The notes: generated from the letters alone by a model not told the origin. Shown: positions 1 through 9,874, counted from the first letter of the stretch. The stretch is DNA of 21,635 nt from Actinomycetes bacterium (GCA_029263035.1 JAJCYF010000189.1:1-21635); one strand, 5' to 3'. Numbers and translations: made by a program.

Positions 1-287
1 CGGCCGGTCAGGTCCTCGTCCATCGAGGCGAACTGCCCGGTCAGGCTGATGCCCGCCCGAACGGCATCCGGGTCGGTTGAGATGTTGTGCCCCAGCACCC
101 GGGCTTCCCCGGCGTCGGCCCGGATGAGAGTGGCGAGGATGCGGATCAACGTCGTCTTGCCGGCGCCGTTGGGCCCGAGGATCCCGTAGACCGACCCCCG
201 GCGGACCGCCAGGTCGATCCCGTTCACCGCCTTGGTTTCCCCAAACGTCTTGACCAGACCGGATGCTTCGATTGCAAGTGAGCTCAT
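1..287 (-). CDS. ABC transporter ATP-binding protein, DrrA-like (5' part only)
   Basis: This is the N-terminal 95 residues of an ABC ATPase; the rest lies beyond base 1. It begins MSSLAIEASGLVKTFGE and carries Walker A GPNGAGKTT at about residues 38-46, followed by the LATLIRADAGEARVLGHN segment typical of the daunorubicin-resistance (DrrA/CcmA) class. Such ATPases power efflux or export through a separate membrane permease, which would be expected further downstream on the minus strand and cannot be seen. The ATG at 285-287 is the natural start, although the only purine-rich stretch upstream (GGGAA) is rather far away, so initiation may be weak or leaderless. It is divergent from the BNR-repeat gene. 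The family call is firm; the substrate is unknown. Confidence 0.9.
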   Translation of the reverse strand, partial: MSSLAIEASGLVKTFGETKAVNGIDLAVRRGSVYGILGPNGAGKTTLIRILATLIRADAGEARVLGHNISTDPDAVRAGISLTGQFASMDEDLTG

Positions 288-312
288 GGAGGTCGATTCT
301 TCCCGGAATTTC

Positions 313-335
313 CTCCGCCGTCGAATCGGGCGGAG
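313..335. repeat. Inverted repeat upstream of the ABC ATPase gene
   Basis: The arms CTCCGCC (313-319) and GGCGGAG (329-335) are perfectly complementary around a 9-base centre. They lie about 25 bases upstream of the ATPase start, in the 150-base divergent space shared with the BNR-repeat gene. This could be an operator or an mRNA leader hairpin. A second small inverted repeat, GACCG/CGGTC, lies near 393-406. No convincing promoter pair was found here, so the role is not established. Confidence 0.35.
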
Positions 336-437
336 CCAAGAATCGCACAGAGCTCTTTCGATCCCGGGCGCGATGTCGAAAGATAGGCAACGGGACCGAG
401 GACGGTCTGATCGACTGAGTTGCAAGGGGGAAGTGAG

Positions 438-1541
438 ATGGGAACCGAGGTACTGGTCGGAACGAGGAAGGGCCTTTTTGTCCTGCGGGGCAACCGGGAG
501 GGTCCCCTGGAGGTGGCGGTCCGGCACTTCGACGAGGTCCCCGTCGACTTCGCCTGCTACGACCCCCGCACCGGCACCTACCTGGCCGGTGTCACCCACT
601 GGCCGGACGAGTTCAAGGAGATGGCACCCGGCGGCATCACCGGGCCGCGCATGTGGTGGACCGAGGACGTCACCGGAGAGTGGAAACAGGCTGAAGGTAT
701 GGCCTTCCCCCAGGACGCCGGCGCCGGGCTGGAGAAGGTCTGGTCCATCCAGCCGGGTGAAGCCGAAGGCGAGATCTGGGCCGGAGTGGCCCCGGCGGCG
801 CTGTTCCGCAGCGGCGACGGCGGCCGCACCTGGGAGTTGAACCGGCCGCTGTGGGATGTACCCTCCCGTCCGGCCTGGCAGGCGGGAGGAGGCGGACTAT
901 GCCTGCACTCCATCTGCCCCTACCCCGGCGAGCCCGGCCGGCTGACCGTAGCGGTCTCCGCCGCCGGGGTCTGGCACACCGAGGACGGCGGCCAGACCTG
1001 GACCAAGCGCATCACCGGGCTACCGCGCTGGCCGGAGGATGGCCCGGATGAGGATCAGATCCAGTGTGTCCACAACGTCCACCGCTCCCCGGTCCAGCCC
1101 GAAACCCTCTATCTGCAGTTCCACAACGGGGTCTTTCGTTCGGACGACGGGGCGGTGACCTGGCAGTCGATCGCCGAGGGCCTTCCCAGTGACTTCGGCC
1201 TGCCGATGGCCATCGACCCCAACGACCCGGACCGGGCCTTCGTGATCCCGCTGGCCTCCCAGATCGACCGGGTGACCGTCGACGGGGCGGTGCGGGTCTA
1301 CGAAACCACCGATAGGGGCGCAAGCTGGACCCCGCTGGAGACGGGGCTTCCCTCCAAGGGCGCCTACCTCACTCTGCTCCGCCAGGCCTTCTGCACCGAT
1401 GGACTGGACCCCCTGGGCATGTTCTTCGGCGCCACCTCGGGCGACCTGTACGGCACCGCCGACGGCGGCCGGTCCTGGTTCGAGGCGGCCCGCCACCTTC
1501 CGCCGGTCCACTCGGTCCGCATGGGGAGGGTGGACGCCTAA
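438..1541 (+). CDS. Sialidase-like BNR/Asp-box repeat beta-propeller protein
   Basis: The product has 367 residues. At least five Asp-box-like motifs (S/TxDxGxxW) are visible: SGDGGRTWE, TEDGGQTWT, SDDGAVTWQ, TTDRGASWT and TADGGRSWF, spread along the protein as expected for a propeller of the BNR/VPS10/sialidase fold. The N-terminus GTEVLVGTRKGLFVL is typical of the 'exo-alpha-sialidase family protein' entries common in actinobacteria. There is no signal peptide, so it is probably cytoplasmic, and most members of this group have no shown sialidase activity. The start is set by AAGGGGG seven bases before ATG 438; a TTG at 420 in the same frame is less likely. It could be monocistronic or co-transcribed with the channel-like gene 60 bases downstream. 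Confidence 0.85.
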   Translation: MGTEVLVGTRKGLFVLRGNREGPLEVAVRHFDEVPVDFACYDPRTGTYLAGVTHWPDEFKEMAPGGITGPRMWWTEDVTGEWKQAEGMAFPQDAGAGLEKVWSIQPGEAEGEIWAGVAPAALFRSGDGGRTWELNRPLWDVPSRPAWQAGGGGLCLHSICPYPGEPGRLTVAVSAAGVWHTEDGGQTWTKRITGLPRWPEDGPDEDQIQCVHNVHRSPVQPETLYLQFHNGVFRSDDGAVTWQSIAEGLPSDFGLPMAIDPNDPDRAFVIPLASQIDRVTVDGAVRVYETTDRGASWTPLETGLPSKGAYLTLLRQAFCTDGLDPLGMFFGATSGDLYGTADGGRSWFEAARHLPPVHSVRMGRVDA

Positions 1542-1601
1542 AGGCACCGCCCGCACCCCTGCCAGTCGGTGGGTCTGCGCGCAGTGGGTAACAAGTGACC
1601 A

Positions 1602-2312
1602 ATGGTTACCCACAAGTCGTCCCTGGAACGAATCCGTATCGCCGAAACCGTCGAAAAACGGCTGGACCCGGCGATGGGCGTTCTGGGCATCATCTTTGCC
1701 CTGGTCGTAGTCGCGGAGGCGTTCGTCAGGCCTCGGGGGACTATGGGAAGTGCGGTCACCATCACCGGGTGGGTGCTGTGGGCGGTTTTTGTCGCCGAGT
1801 TCGTGGCCCGTCTGGTGATCGCGCCGTCAAAGACCAAGTTCCTGAAGAAGAACTGGTGGCAGGCGGTTTTCCTGGCCTTCCCGTTTCTCAGGCTGCTTCG
1901 GGTGATGCGTGCGGCGCGCTTCGCCCGGGCGGGGCGTTTGGTGTCCTCCTCGCTCCGGGCGGGCAGGACCGCGGCGGGTACCCTGACCGGCCGGATCGGC
2001 TGGCTGCTCGGGGTAACGGTGATAGTGGTGATGTCGGCCGGTCAGTTCCTGTTCGAGTTCGGCGGCTACGACTCCTACGGCGATGCGTTGTTCGCGTCGG
2101 CGATGGCGGCGATCACCGGCCAGGTGCTGGCTGTCGAAACCACCGTCGCGCGGATACTCTCAGTCGCTATGGCGCTGTACTCGGTGGTGGTCTTTGCTTC
2201 CCTGGCGGCGGCACTCGGTGCGTTCTTCATGCACGGCGACCGGCAGGACGATGCCGGTGGAGACGGACCCCCCGACCGGGCCGCCGCCGAACCTCCGACT
2301 ACTTCCGGCTAA
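1602..2312 (+). CDS. Voltage-sensor ion-channel-like membrane protein with altered selectivity filter
   Basis: The 236-residue product has the layout of a single-subunit voltage-gated channel: hydrophobic segments at about 24-44, 52-72 and 85-96, an S4-like helix with arginines at every third position (97, 100, 103, 106, 109, 112), S5 at about 131-152, a pore-loop region at 158-178 and S6 at 182-210. Aligned without gaps to a K+ channel pore, the expected VGYGDVYPVTTVGR reads ITGQVLAVETTVAR, so the potassium filter TVGYG is lost while the flanking TTV-R and the pore helix remain. The family resemblance is strong, but potassium selectivity cannot be assumed. The C-terminal 25 residues are polar and Pro-rich. 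The ribosome binding site is weak. The stop overlaps the convergent Cys-rich gene by 3 bases. Confidence 0.8.
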   Translation: MVTHKSSLERIRIAETVEKRLDPAMGVLGIIFALVVVAEAFVRPRGTMGSAVTITGWVLWAVFVAEFVARLVIAPSKTKFLKKNWWQAVFLAFPFLRLLRVMRAARFARAGRLVSSSLRAGRTAAGTLTGRIGWLLGVTVIVVMSAGQFLFEFGGYDSYGDALFASAMAAITGQVLAVETTVARILSVAMALYSVVVFASLAAALGAFFMHGDRQDDAGGDGPPDRAAAEPPTTSG

Positions 2313-2467
2313 ACCGATAGGGCCTTCAGGCAGCCGGGGCAGAGGTGAAGCAGGGCAACAACCGGTGTCTCCAGCAGATCATCTTCATCGTGAACGAGCC
2401 TGGAGAGCTCAAACAGGTCGGAACAGGCACACCCGCAGTTCTGGCATTCGGCGGTGGTGGGGCGCAT
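2309..2467 (-). CDS. Cys-rich 52-aa putative zinc-binding protein
   Basis: Read from ATG 2467, the protein is 52 residues long and begins MRPTTAECQNCGCACSDLF. Cysteines at 8, 11, 13 and 15 plus a CPGC pair at 43 and 46 suggest one structural zinc site (CxxC...CxxC). The middle is acidic and helical. No strong ribosome binding site precedes this ATG. A strong AAGGGAGGA at 2507-2515 instead sits seven bases before an in-frame ATC at 2498-2500, which would add 11 residues. A TTGACA/17 bp/TTTACT promoter and a palindromic operator lie directly upstream, which supports the gene being real and controlled by the divergent TetR protein. The stop overlaps the convergent channel-like gene. I recognise no family; the function is unknown. 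Confidence 0.65.
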   Translation of the reverse strand: MRPTTAECQNCGCACSDLFELSRLVHDEDDLLETPVVALLHLCPGCLKALSV

Positions 2468-2506
2468 GAAGTCGGCCCAGAGGCTTAGTGAAGTGTTGAT
2501 CGTCGA

Positions 2507-2515
2507 TCCTCCCTT
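2507..2515 (-). promoter_or_regulatory. Shine-Dalgarno site placed for an ATC start
   Basis: The minus strand reads AAGGGAGGA here. The following seven bases lead to ATC (2500-2498), in frame with the Cys-rich gene and with no stop between. No ATG, GTG or TTG lies at a normal distance; the first is ATG 2467, 39 bases away. Either the gene uses the rare start ATC or the site belongs to a leader. Confidence 0.5.
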
Positions 2516-2532
2516 GGCTAGGTATGGATGGG

Positions 2533-2561
2533 AGTAAAACGGGTCGTAGAATTGGTGTCAA
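2533..2561 (-). promoter_or_regulatory. Sigma70-type promoter of the Cys-rich gene
   Basis: On the minus strand a perfect -35 box TTGACA (2561-2556) is followed after 17 bases by TTTACT (2538-2533), four of six matches to TATAAT. Predicted transcription would start near 2526, about 11 bases before the AAGGGAGGA ribosome binding site. The -35 box lies inside the palindrome at 2550-2569, so a bound repressor would block it. Confidence 0.6.
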
Positions 2562-2569
2562 CTCCAATT
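2550..2569. promoter_or_regulatory. Palindromic operator, probable TetR site
   Basis: AATTGGTGTCAACTCCAATT is a 20-bp imperfect palindrome of the form AATTGGnGTnnACnCCAATT (16 of 20 positions symmetric). It sits between the divergent Cys-rich gene and the TetR gene, covers the TTGACA box of the former and lies just upstream of a possible TATGAT -10 box of the latter. Size, symmetry and position fit a TetR-family operator controlling both genes. Binding by this TetR protein is inferred. Confidence 0.6.
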
Positions 2570-2579
2570 GAGGTGAGCC

Positions 2580-2585
2580 TATGAT
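2580..2585 (+). promoter_or_regulatory. Possible -10 box of the TetR gene
   Basis: TATGAT matches the TATAAT consensus at five of six positions and lies about 60 bases before ATG 2648. The matching -35 region falls within the palindrome and has no good hexamer, as can happen in autorepressed genes. Evidence is weak. Confidence 0.35.
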
Positions 2586-2647
2586 TCCGGATCGCGACTC
2601 TCAAATCGGGTTTAGACGCTGCTCTGGTGTATAAGGTGGACCAGGTG

Positions 2648-3346
2648 ATGAGCGACAACCCGACCGGAGCCCGCCGCACGGCAGACCGCCTCAAAAAGGA
2701 AAGGTCTCGAACGGCCCTGCTGGAGGCGGCAGGGACGCTTTTCGCCCGGTCCGGCTGGAGCGGCACAAGGGTTGAGGACGTGGCCCGGCTTGCCGGGGTC
2801 AGCCCGGCAACGGCGTTCAACCACTTCCCGACCAAATTTGCACTCATCGGCCATGTCTTCGCCCCCATCCTGCGAGGGGTCCTGGACAAGGAGCAGGAGC
2901 AGGGACCGGTCTCGTCGACCGTGGAGGCGCTGATCCGGCACGTCTGCAGGCTTGCGGTCGCCCTGCGGGCGGACTCCAACCGGGCGCTGACCGTGGCCTT
3001 TACCGGGGCGCTCCAGGAGTACACCGCCCGGGTAGGCGGCCAGCCCGACCCGGCCGATGAAAACGACCCCCGGATCATTTCTCCCATTCCCACCCGTTTG
3101 ACCGAGTTGATCCAACAGGCTCAGGCGTCCCCCGATGCCCGCACCTTCCCCCCGGCCCGGGATTTTGCGACCCAGGTGACCAATCTGCTGCTGCTCAGGT
3201 GTCTGACCCGCCCCCAAGAATCGGCCGCGGACTCGGCGGAGGTGGTGCTGACCATCATCTTCGGAGTCCTGCGCCCGGAGATCCTGGTTGCCGCCGGACG
3301 GGAAGGAAGGCCGTTTCGAGACGACGTGGAACGACTGACGGGTTAG
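2648..3346 (+). CDS. TetR/AcrR-family transcriptional regulator
   Basis: The 232-residue protein has a typical N-terminal TetR helix-turn-helix: LLEAAGTLFARSGWSGTRVE, DVARLAGVSPATAFNHF and PTKFALIGHVF, roughly residues 20-65. The remainder is a helical ligand-binding and dimerisation domain with no identifiable ligand. The start ATG 2648 follows AAGGTGGA at a good distance; in-frame GTG codons at 2627 and 2645 are alternatives. It is divergent from the Cys-rich microprotein gene, and a 20-bp palindrome lies between them, so it probably represses that gene and itself. Its stop overlaps the convergent histidine kinase stop by 3 bases. The family is secure; inducer and targets are inferred. Confidence 0.92.
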   Translation: MSDNPTGARRTADRLKKERSRTALLEAAGTLFARSGWSGTRVEDVARLAGVSPATAFNHFPTKFALIGHVFAPILRGVLDKEQEQGPVSSTVEALIRHVCRLAVALRADSNRALTVAFTGALQEYTARVGGQPDPADENDPRIISPIPTRLTELIQQAQASPDARTFPPARDFATQVTNLLLLRCLTRPQESAADSAEVVLTIIFGVLRPEILVAAGREGRPFRDDVERLTG

Positions 3347-6270
3347 AGCTTTACCGGCCCACCGAGCGGGATCCAGCGCTGCAGAACCGCTTCCAGCTCC
3401 CCGTCCCGAATGGGCTTGGCCAGATAGTCGTCCATGCCGGCGGCGAGGCACCTTTGGCGGTCCTCATCCAATGCGCTGGCGGTCATGGCGATGATCGGCG
3501 TGTGGATCAGCTCACCTTCCCTCCTGCGAAGCTCCTCGGTAGCCTGGAACCCGTCCATGCCGGGCATGTGGCAGTCCATGAGAATCGCGTCGTAGGAGCC
3601 GGCGGTCAGGGCCTGAAGCGCCTCCAGCCCGTTGCCCGCGATCTCCGAGGAGTAGCCGAGCTCGGCCAGAAGCCCGATGGCCACCTGCTGGTTGATGGGG
3701 TGATCCTCCACCACGAGAATCCGTCCGTGCCGGATGCGGCGGGCGTCGGTATCCCCGGCGGGCAGCGTTGAACTGGAGACGCTCCCGGTAGCCGCCGGCA
3801 AGCTGAGCCGGAGCCAGAAGGTGCTGCCTTCTCCCGGCTGGCTGGTCAGGCCCACCTCGCCGCCCATGGCGGTCGCAAGCTGGCGGCAGATGGCCAGGCC
3901 CAAGCCGGTTCCGCCGTAGCGGCGGGTGGTGGAGGCGTCGGCCTGGGCAAACGGTTGGAACAACTTCTCCGCCACCTCCCGGGCGATGCCCGGACCGGTG
4001 TCGGTCACCTCGAAGCGGATCTGGGTCCGGCCGCCGGCCGCCCGGCCGTCCGGGAAGGCCCTGAGGACCACCCTGCCCTCACCGGTGAACTTGACAGCGT
4101 TGGTGGCAAAGTTCATCAGAATCTGCCTCAGCCGGCCCTCGTCCCCGCGGACCGTCGGGGGCAGGGCGGGGCTGCACTCGACCAGCATCTCCAGGCCCCG
4201 GGCCCGGGCCGGCTCAGCGATCAGGCTGCCCACCTGCTCCAGGGTGCGCGCCGGGTTGAACTCCACCTCCTCCAGTTCCAGCTTGCCCGCCTCGTTCTTG
4301 GAGAAGTCGAGAATGTTGTTGATGATGCCGAGCAGCGCCTCGCCGGAGACGCTCACCCCCTCGGCGTAGGTGCGTTGGGTTGGGGTGAGCGGGCTGTCGA
4401 GCAGGAGCTCGGTGAGGCCGATGACCCCGTTCATCGGGGTTCGGATCTCGTGGCTCATGGTGGCCAGGAACTGCGACTTGCTCCGTGAGGCGGCCAGCGC
4501 CTCGTCGCGTGCGGCTGCAACTGCGGTCTGAGCCTCAACCTGGGCGGTGACGTCGATCATGGTCCCCACGTAGCCCCGTATCGCAAGGATGTCGTCTCCC
4601 CTGATTGCCACCGCCCTGGAGTCCACCCACTTTTCAACCCCTTCCGGGGTGCACACCCGGTAGCGGAGTTGAAGGTCGAGCGAACTGTCGGTGGCCTCCG
4701 TCCGGGCAGAGATCACCCGGGCGCTGTCGTCGGGATGAACAATGCCGGCCCAGCCGTCGCCCATTGCCTGATCCGCCGAGAGGCCGGTGATCGAGGACCA
4801 GGTCCTGTTCACATAGGTGCACCGGCCCTGGGAGTCCCAGCGGTAGATTCCCACCGGTGCGGTCTCGGCCAGCAGGCGGAACCGCTCCTCACTCTCCCGC
4901 AGACGGTTCTCGGCCTGCTTGCGCTGGGTGATGTCCTTGAGGAAGGCGTTAAAACTCCAGCCGTTACCGTCTGGGGTTGCCCACACAGCTATCTCCACCG
5001 GGAACTCCCTGCAGTCCCGGTGGACCGCCGTCATCTCAACCCTTCTGCCGATCACCGAGCGCTCCCCGGCGGCCAGAAACCGGGCGATGCCCTTTTCGTG
5101 CGCCGCGGCGAAGCGGACCGGGATGATGGTTTCGGTCAGCTTTAGCCCCAGCACCTCTTCCTTCGACCATCCGAAGGTCAGCTCCGCCTGCCGGTTCCAG
5201 TCGGTGATGCGGCTGCTCGCGTCGATCGAAACGAAGGCGTCCGCCGATGTGGCGATGATCGAGGCAGCCCGCTTTTCGCTGGCCATCAGCTCGGCGGTGC
5301 GGACCCGGACCCGGTCCTCGAGGTCCAGGTTCAGCTCGCGAAGGGCGTGTTCGGCCGCCAGCCGGCCCTGTTCGACTTTGCGCAGTGAGTTGGCGGTCCA
5401 GGCAATCAGTCCGCTCAGGATCACTATGCGGACCACGACCATCACCGATGTCCCGGAGGCGAAGTCGGCCAGTCCGTTGCGCCGCGCCTCAACTTGAATC
5501 CACCCGAGTACGACCAGCGCAACGACCATGCCCGGAAAGAGCCGGCGCAGCAGGATCCCGCCCGAGTTGCGGGCGGCGATTGCAAGGCGCTCCGGCTTGA
5601 GGAGCATGACCCCCAGGCCGGTGGACAGCAGGATGAGGGCGGTGTGCAGCGCCATGCCCGGGTACCCGGGAAGCCGGTGGAGGGCCGGCACGTGGTAGAG
5701 GTAGCCCAGGAGGGCGGTCATGGCGGACAGGCTCACCAGCGATCCGAGGAACGCGGCCACCCGGTTCCGGCCGGAGGCCGAAAGCATCAGTGCGGTGCCC
5801 ATCATCAGCAGCGATCCGGCGGTGGTGGGGGCCATCCGGCCGGGGAAGGCCTCGCCGGCTGCGTCGGTGAACAGCAGCCCGTCGATCCCAAGGTTCCACC
5901 CCAGCAGGTACTGCAGAAGGGTTGCGAGTCCTATGGCACCGGCAGACCCCGCCGCGAGCACCCCCGCCTTGACCCACCGGGCGCCCGCTTTCGGCGTGGC
6001 GGCCACCCCCAGGCTCAGTCCGATCAACACCAGGGCCAGGGCAGTGTTCGGCTTCATGGCGGCCTGGCCGGGTACGACGCTCTTGACCACCTCGATATCC
6101 AGGGCCCACCCGAGCAGTACCCCCACCCCGACCGCCGCCGCCGTTGCTGCCGCCGCCCGGGAAAACCGCTGGAGGCGGGCAACCAGAACCGGGTCCGAGG
6201 TCAGGGGCGCCGAATCGCGATCAGGGGGCCGATTGGCTTTTCGGCGCGCGAACCTACCGGTGGTGCTCAT
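3343..6270 (-). CDS. Membrane hybrid sensor histidine kinase with two PAS domains and a receiver domain
   Basis: The 975-residue product has about eight N-terminal membrane segments (residues 38-295) with an MKPNTA motif seen in an unnamed 7-8 TM sensor module, then a coiled-coil linker (about 297-335), PAS/PAC 1 (about 331-450), PAS/PAC 2 (about 455-575), HisKA with ATMSHEIRTPMNG (phospho-acceptor His607), HATPase_c with N box (NFATNAVKF), DTGPGIA and GTGLGLAI, and a receiver domain ILVVEDHPINQQ...LMDCHMPGMDG with phospho-acceptor Asp899. It should autophosphorylate and pass phosphate to its own receiver, and then to an Hpt protein not seen nearby. The start ATG 6270 has no good ribosome binding site. 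The signal is unknown. The stop overlaps the convergent TetR gene. Confidence 0.93.
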   Translation of the reverse strand: MSTTGRFARRKANRPPDRDSAPLTSDPVLVARLQRFSRAAAATAAAVGVGVLLGWALDIEVVKSVVPGQAAMKPNTALALVLIGLSLGVAATPKAGARWVKAGVLAAGSAGAIGLATLLQYLLGWNLGIDGLLFTDAAGEAFPGRMAPTTAGSLLMMGTALMLSASGRNRVAAFLGSLVSLSAMTALLGYLYHVPALHRLPGYPGMALHTALILLSTGLGVMLLKPERLAIAARNSGGILLRRLFPGMVVALVVLGWIQVEARRNGLADFASGTSVMVVVRIVILSGLIAWTANSLRKVEQGRLAAEHALRELNLDLEDRVRVRTAELMASEKRAASIIATSADAFVSIDASSRITDWNRQAELTFGWSKEEVLGLKLTETIIPVRFAAAHEKGIARFLAAGERSVIGRRVEMTAVHRDCREFPVEIAVWATPDGNGWSFNAFLKDITQRKQAENRLRESEERFRLLAETAPVGIYRWDSQGRCTYVNRTWSSITGLSADQAMGDGWAGIVHPDDSARVISARTEATDSSLDLQLRYRVCTPEGVEKWVDSRAVAIRGDDILAIRGYVGTMIDVTAQVEAQTAVAAARDEALAASRSKSQFLATMSHEIRTPMNGVIGLTELLLDSPLTPTQRTYAEGVSVSGEALLGIINNILDFSKNEAGKLELEEVEFNPARTLEQVGSLIAEPARARGLEMLVECSPALPPTVRGDEGRLRQILMNFATNAVKFTGEGRVVLRAFPDGRAAGGRTQIRFEVTDTGPGIAREVAEKLFQPFAQADASTTRRYGGTGLGLAICRQLATAMGGEVGLTSQPGEGSTFWLRLSLPAATGSVSSSTLPAGDTDARRIRHGRILVVEDHPINQQVAIGLLAELGYSSEIAGNGLEALQALTAGSYDAILMDCHMPGMDGFQATEELRRREGELIHTPIIAMTASALDEDRQRCLAAGMDDYLAKPIRDGELEAVLQRWIPLGGPVKL

Positions 6271-6334
6271 GACTTGTTAACGACCGGAACGGCTGGAGGG
6301 GGACCGGCCGGGACGACAAACCTGTTCGGGCGTC

Positions 6335-6658
6335 TCAGCCCTCGTCGGAGATGAGAGCCGCGCCCTCCAGCACCAGGTCGAACAGATCCTCATCGTCCCC
6401 GTTCCAGGTCATGACGATGTGACGGTGGTTGCGCCCCAGCTTGACCGAACCCTCGCCGATCAGGATGTCCATGTCGGCGCCGACCTGGTTGCAGATCAGC
6501 CGGTAGAGCTCGGGGTCCCGGGACTGAAGCGGGTGGTACTCGTTGTGGTCCCAGGTCCGAAGGGCGTGCTGGAGGGGGTCGGTGCCTTTTTGCACCTGTT
6601 TGCCGTAGAAGTCGCCGATGCCGTCGAAGCGGTCGGGGACCCCGTGGTCATCGCTCAC
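6335..6658 (-). CDS. Hypothetical protein, 107 aa
   Basis: This is a soluble acidic protein beginning MSDDHGVPDRFDGIGDFYG (GTG start at 6658). It has no membrane segment or signal peptide. A compact C-terminal part (KLGRNHRHIVMTWNGDDEDLF) looks like paired beta strands with a helix. I recognise no family. Purine-rich sequence (AAGGTGAGGAG) immediately before the GTG supports the start. It lies 31 bases downstream of the 97-residue membrane protein gene and 64 bases upstream of the histidine kinase, all on the same strand, so co-transcription is plausible. The function is unknown. Confidence 0.7.
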   Translation of the reverse strand: MSDDHGVPDRFDGIGDFYGKQVQKGTDPLQHALRTWDHNEYHPLQSRDPELYRLICNQVGADMDILIGEGSVKLGRNHRHIVMTWNGDDEDLFDLVLEGAALISDEG

Positions 6659-6689
6659 CTCCTCACCTTATTCGAACCCAACAGTCCTT

Positions 6690-6983
6690 TTATTCCACGA
6701 CCGCCGACGTTGGAGTAAGAACCAAAAGAACCAGGAGCTGGGCAGCCAGACCCACCGAGCCCATGACGAGCGCGGCCCAACCGGCTCCTTCGAGGGGCTT
6801 GTGCCGTATCCACCGCCCGGCTGCCACCAGACTCAAAGACGTGATGCTCAGAGTCATGCCGATGAACCAAATGAACGTCCCCAGCAGTCCCAGGAAGGCA
6901 ACCACAGAGGCGGCAAGGTAGTAGGGAGAAGATCCGGATCCCCGACTAGAGGTGTCCACACTGTCTTGCTCCAGGTTTGACAC
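6690..6983 (-). CDS. Small membrane protein, DUF4190-like
   Basis: The 97-residue product has a polar Ser-rich N-terminus (about 20 residues), two hydrophobic segments (YLAASVVAFLGLLGTFIWFIG... and GWAALVMGSVGLAAQLLVLLVL) and a short basic link RWIRHK between them. This resembles small DUF4190-type two-helix proteins often annotated in actinobacteria, but the match is only by layout. The GTG start at 6983 is supported by AGGAGGG about six bases upstream. It is followed on the same strand by the 107-residue hypothetical gene and preceded 47 bases upstream by the end of the UvrA-like gene. The function is unknown. Confidence 0.65.
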   Translation of the reverse strand: MSNLEQDSVDTSSRGSGSSPYYLAASVVAFLGLLGTFIWFIGMTLSITSLSLVAAGRWIRHKPLEGAGWAALVMGSVGLAAQLLVLLVLTPTSAVVE

Positions 6984-7030
6984 GATGCCCTCCTCTCCTA
7001 TTGGTGCGTTGTGCGCGAACAGTCCTCCGG

Positions 7031-9402
<2,372 letters not shown>

Positions 9403-9406
<4 letters not shown>

Positions 9407-9837
9407 CTAACTTCCTTCGCCGGCTCAGTCTGCTCCTGGATACGGATCAGGTTGCCCGCCGGGTCCCGGAAGGCGCAGTCGCGCACCCCGTAGAACTGAT
9501 CGGTCGGCTCCTGGACCACCTCGGCGCCGCTTGCCTCCACCCGCTCGAAGGTGCCGTCCAGGTCGGTCGTGGCCAGAACAATACCGGCGTAGGTTCCCTT
9601 AGCCATCATCTCGGCGACGGTGCGGCGTTCGTCGTCGGTGATGCCGGGGTCGGCTGCCGGCGGGTTGAGGACGATGGAGGTGCCGGGCTGGCCGGCGGGG
9701 CCGACCGTTATCCAGCGCATCCCCTGGTAGCCGACGTCCTTGCGGACTTCAAAGCCGAGCGTGTCGCGGTAGAAGGCGAGGGAGGCCTCCGGGTCTTCGT
9801 GCGGAAGAAAGCTTGCGTTGATGCTGATGTCGGTCAT
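9403..9837 (-). CDS. VOC (glyoxalase/bleomycin-resistance) family protein
   Basis: The 144-residue protein has a typical VOC layout: SINASFLPHEDPEASLAFYRDTLGFEV at the start and a second module near VLATTDLDGTFERVEASGAEVV, with the FRDPAGNLIRIQEQ ending common to the fold. Members bind small molecules or metals and may act as resistance proteins or lyases. ATG 9837 is preceded by AGGAG at five bases; GTG 9843 is an alternative in the same frame. It is the middle gene of a regulator-VOC-UvrA-like operon, 37 bases after the AraC-type gene and overlapping the UvrA-like start by 4 bases. The context points to handling of a DNA-active toxic compound. The substrate is unknown. Confidence 0.88.
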
Positions 9838-9874
9838 GTTCACTCCTGGGGTCGTGGGCCGAGGTCCATGACGG

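Noticed and set aside
5494..6354. 286-codon open frame on the plus strand
   Set aside because: It is antisense to the histidine kinase membrane region and has no recognisable domain.
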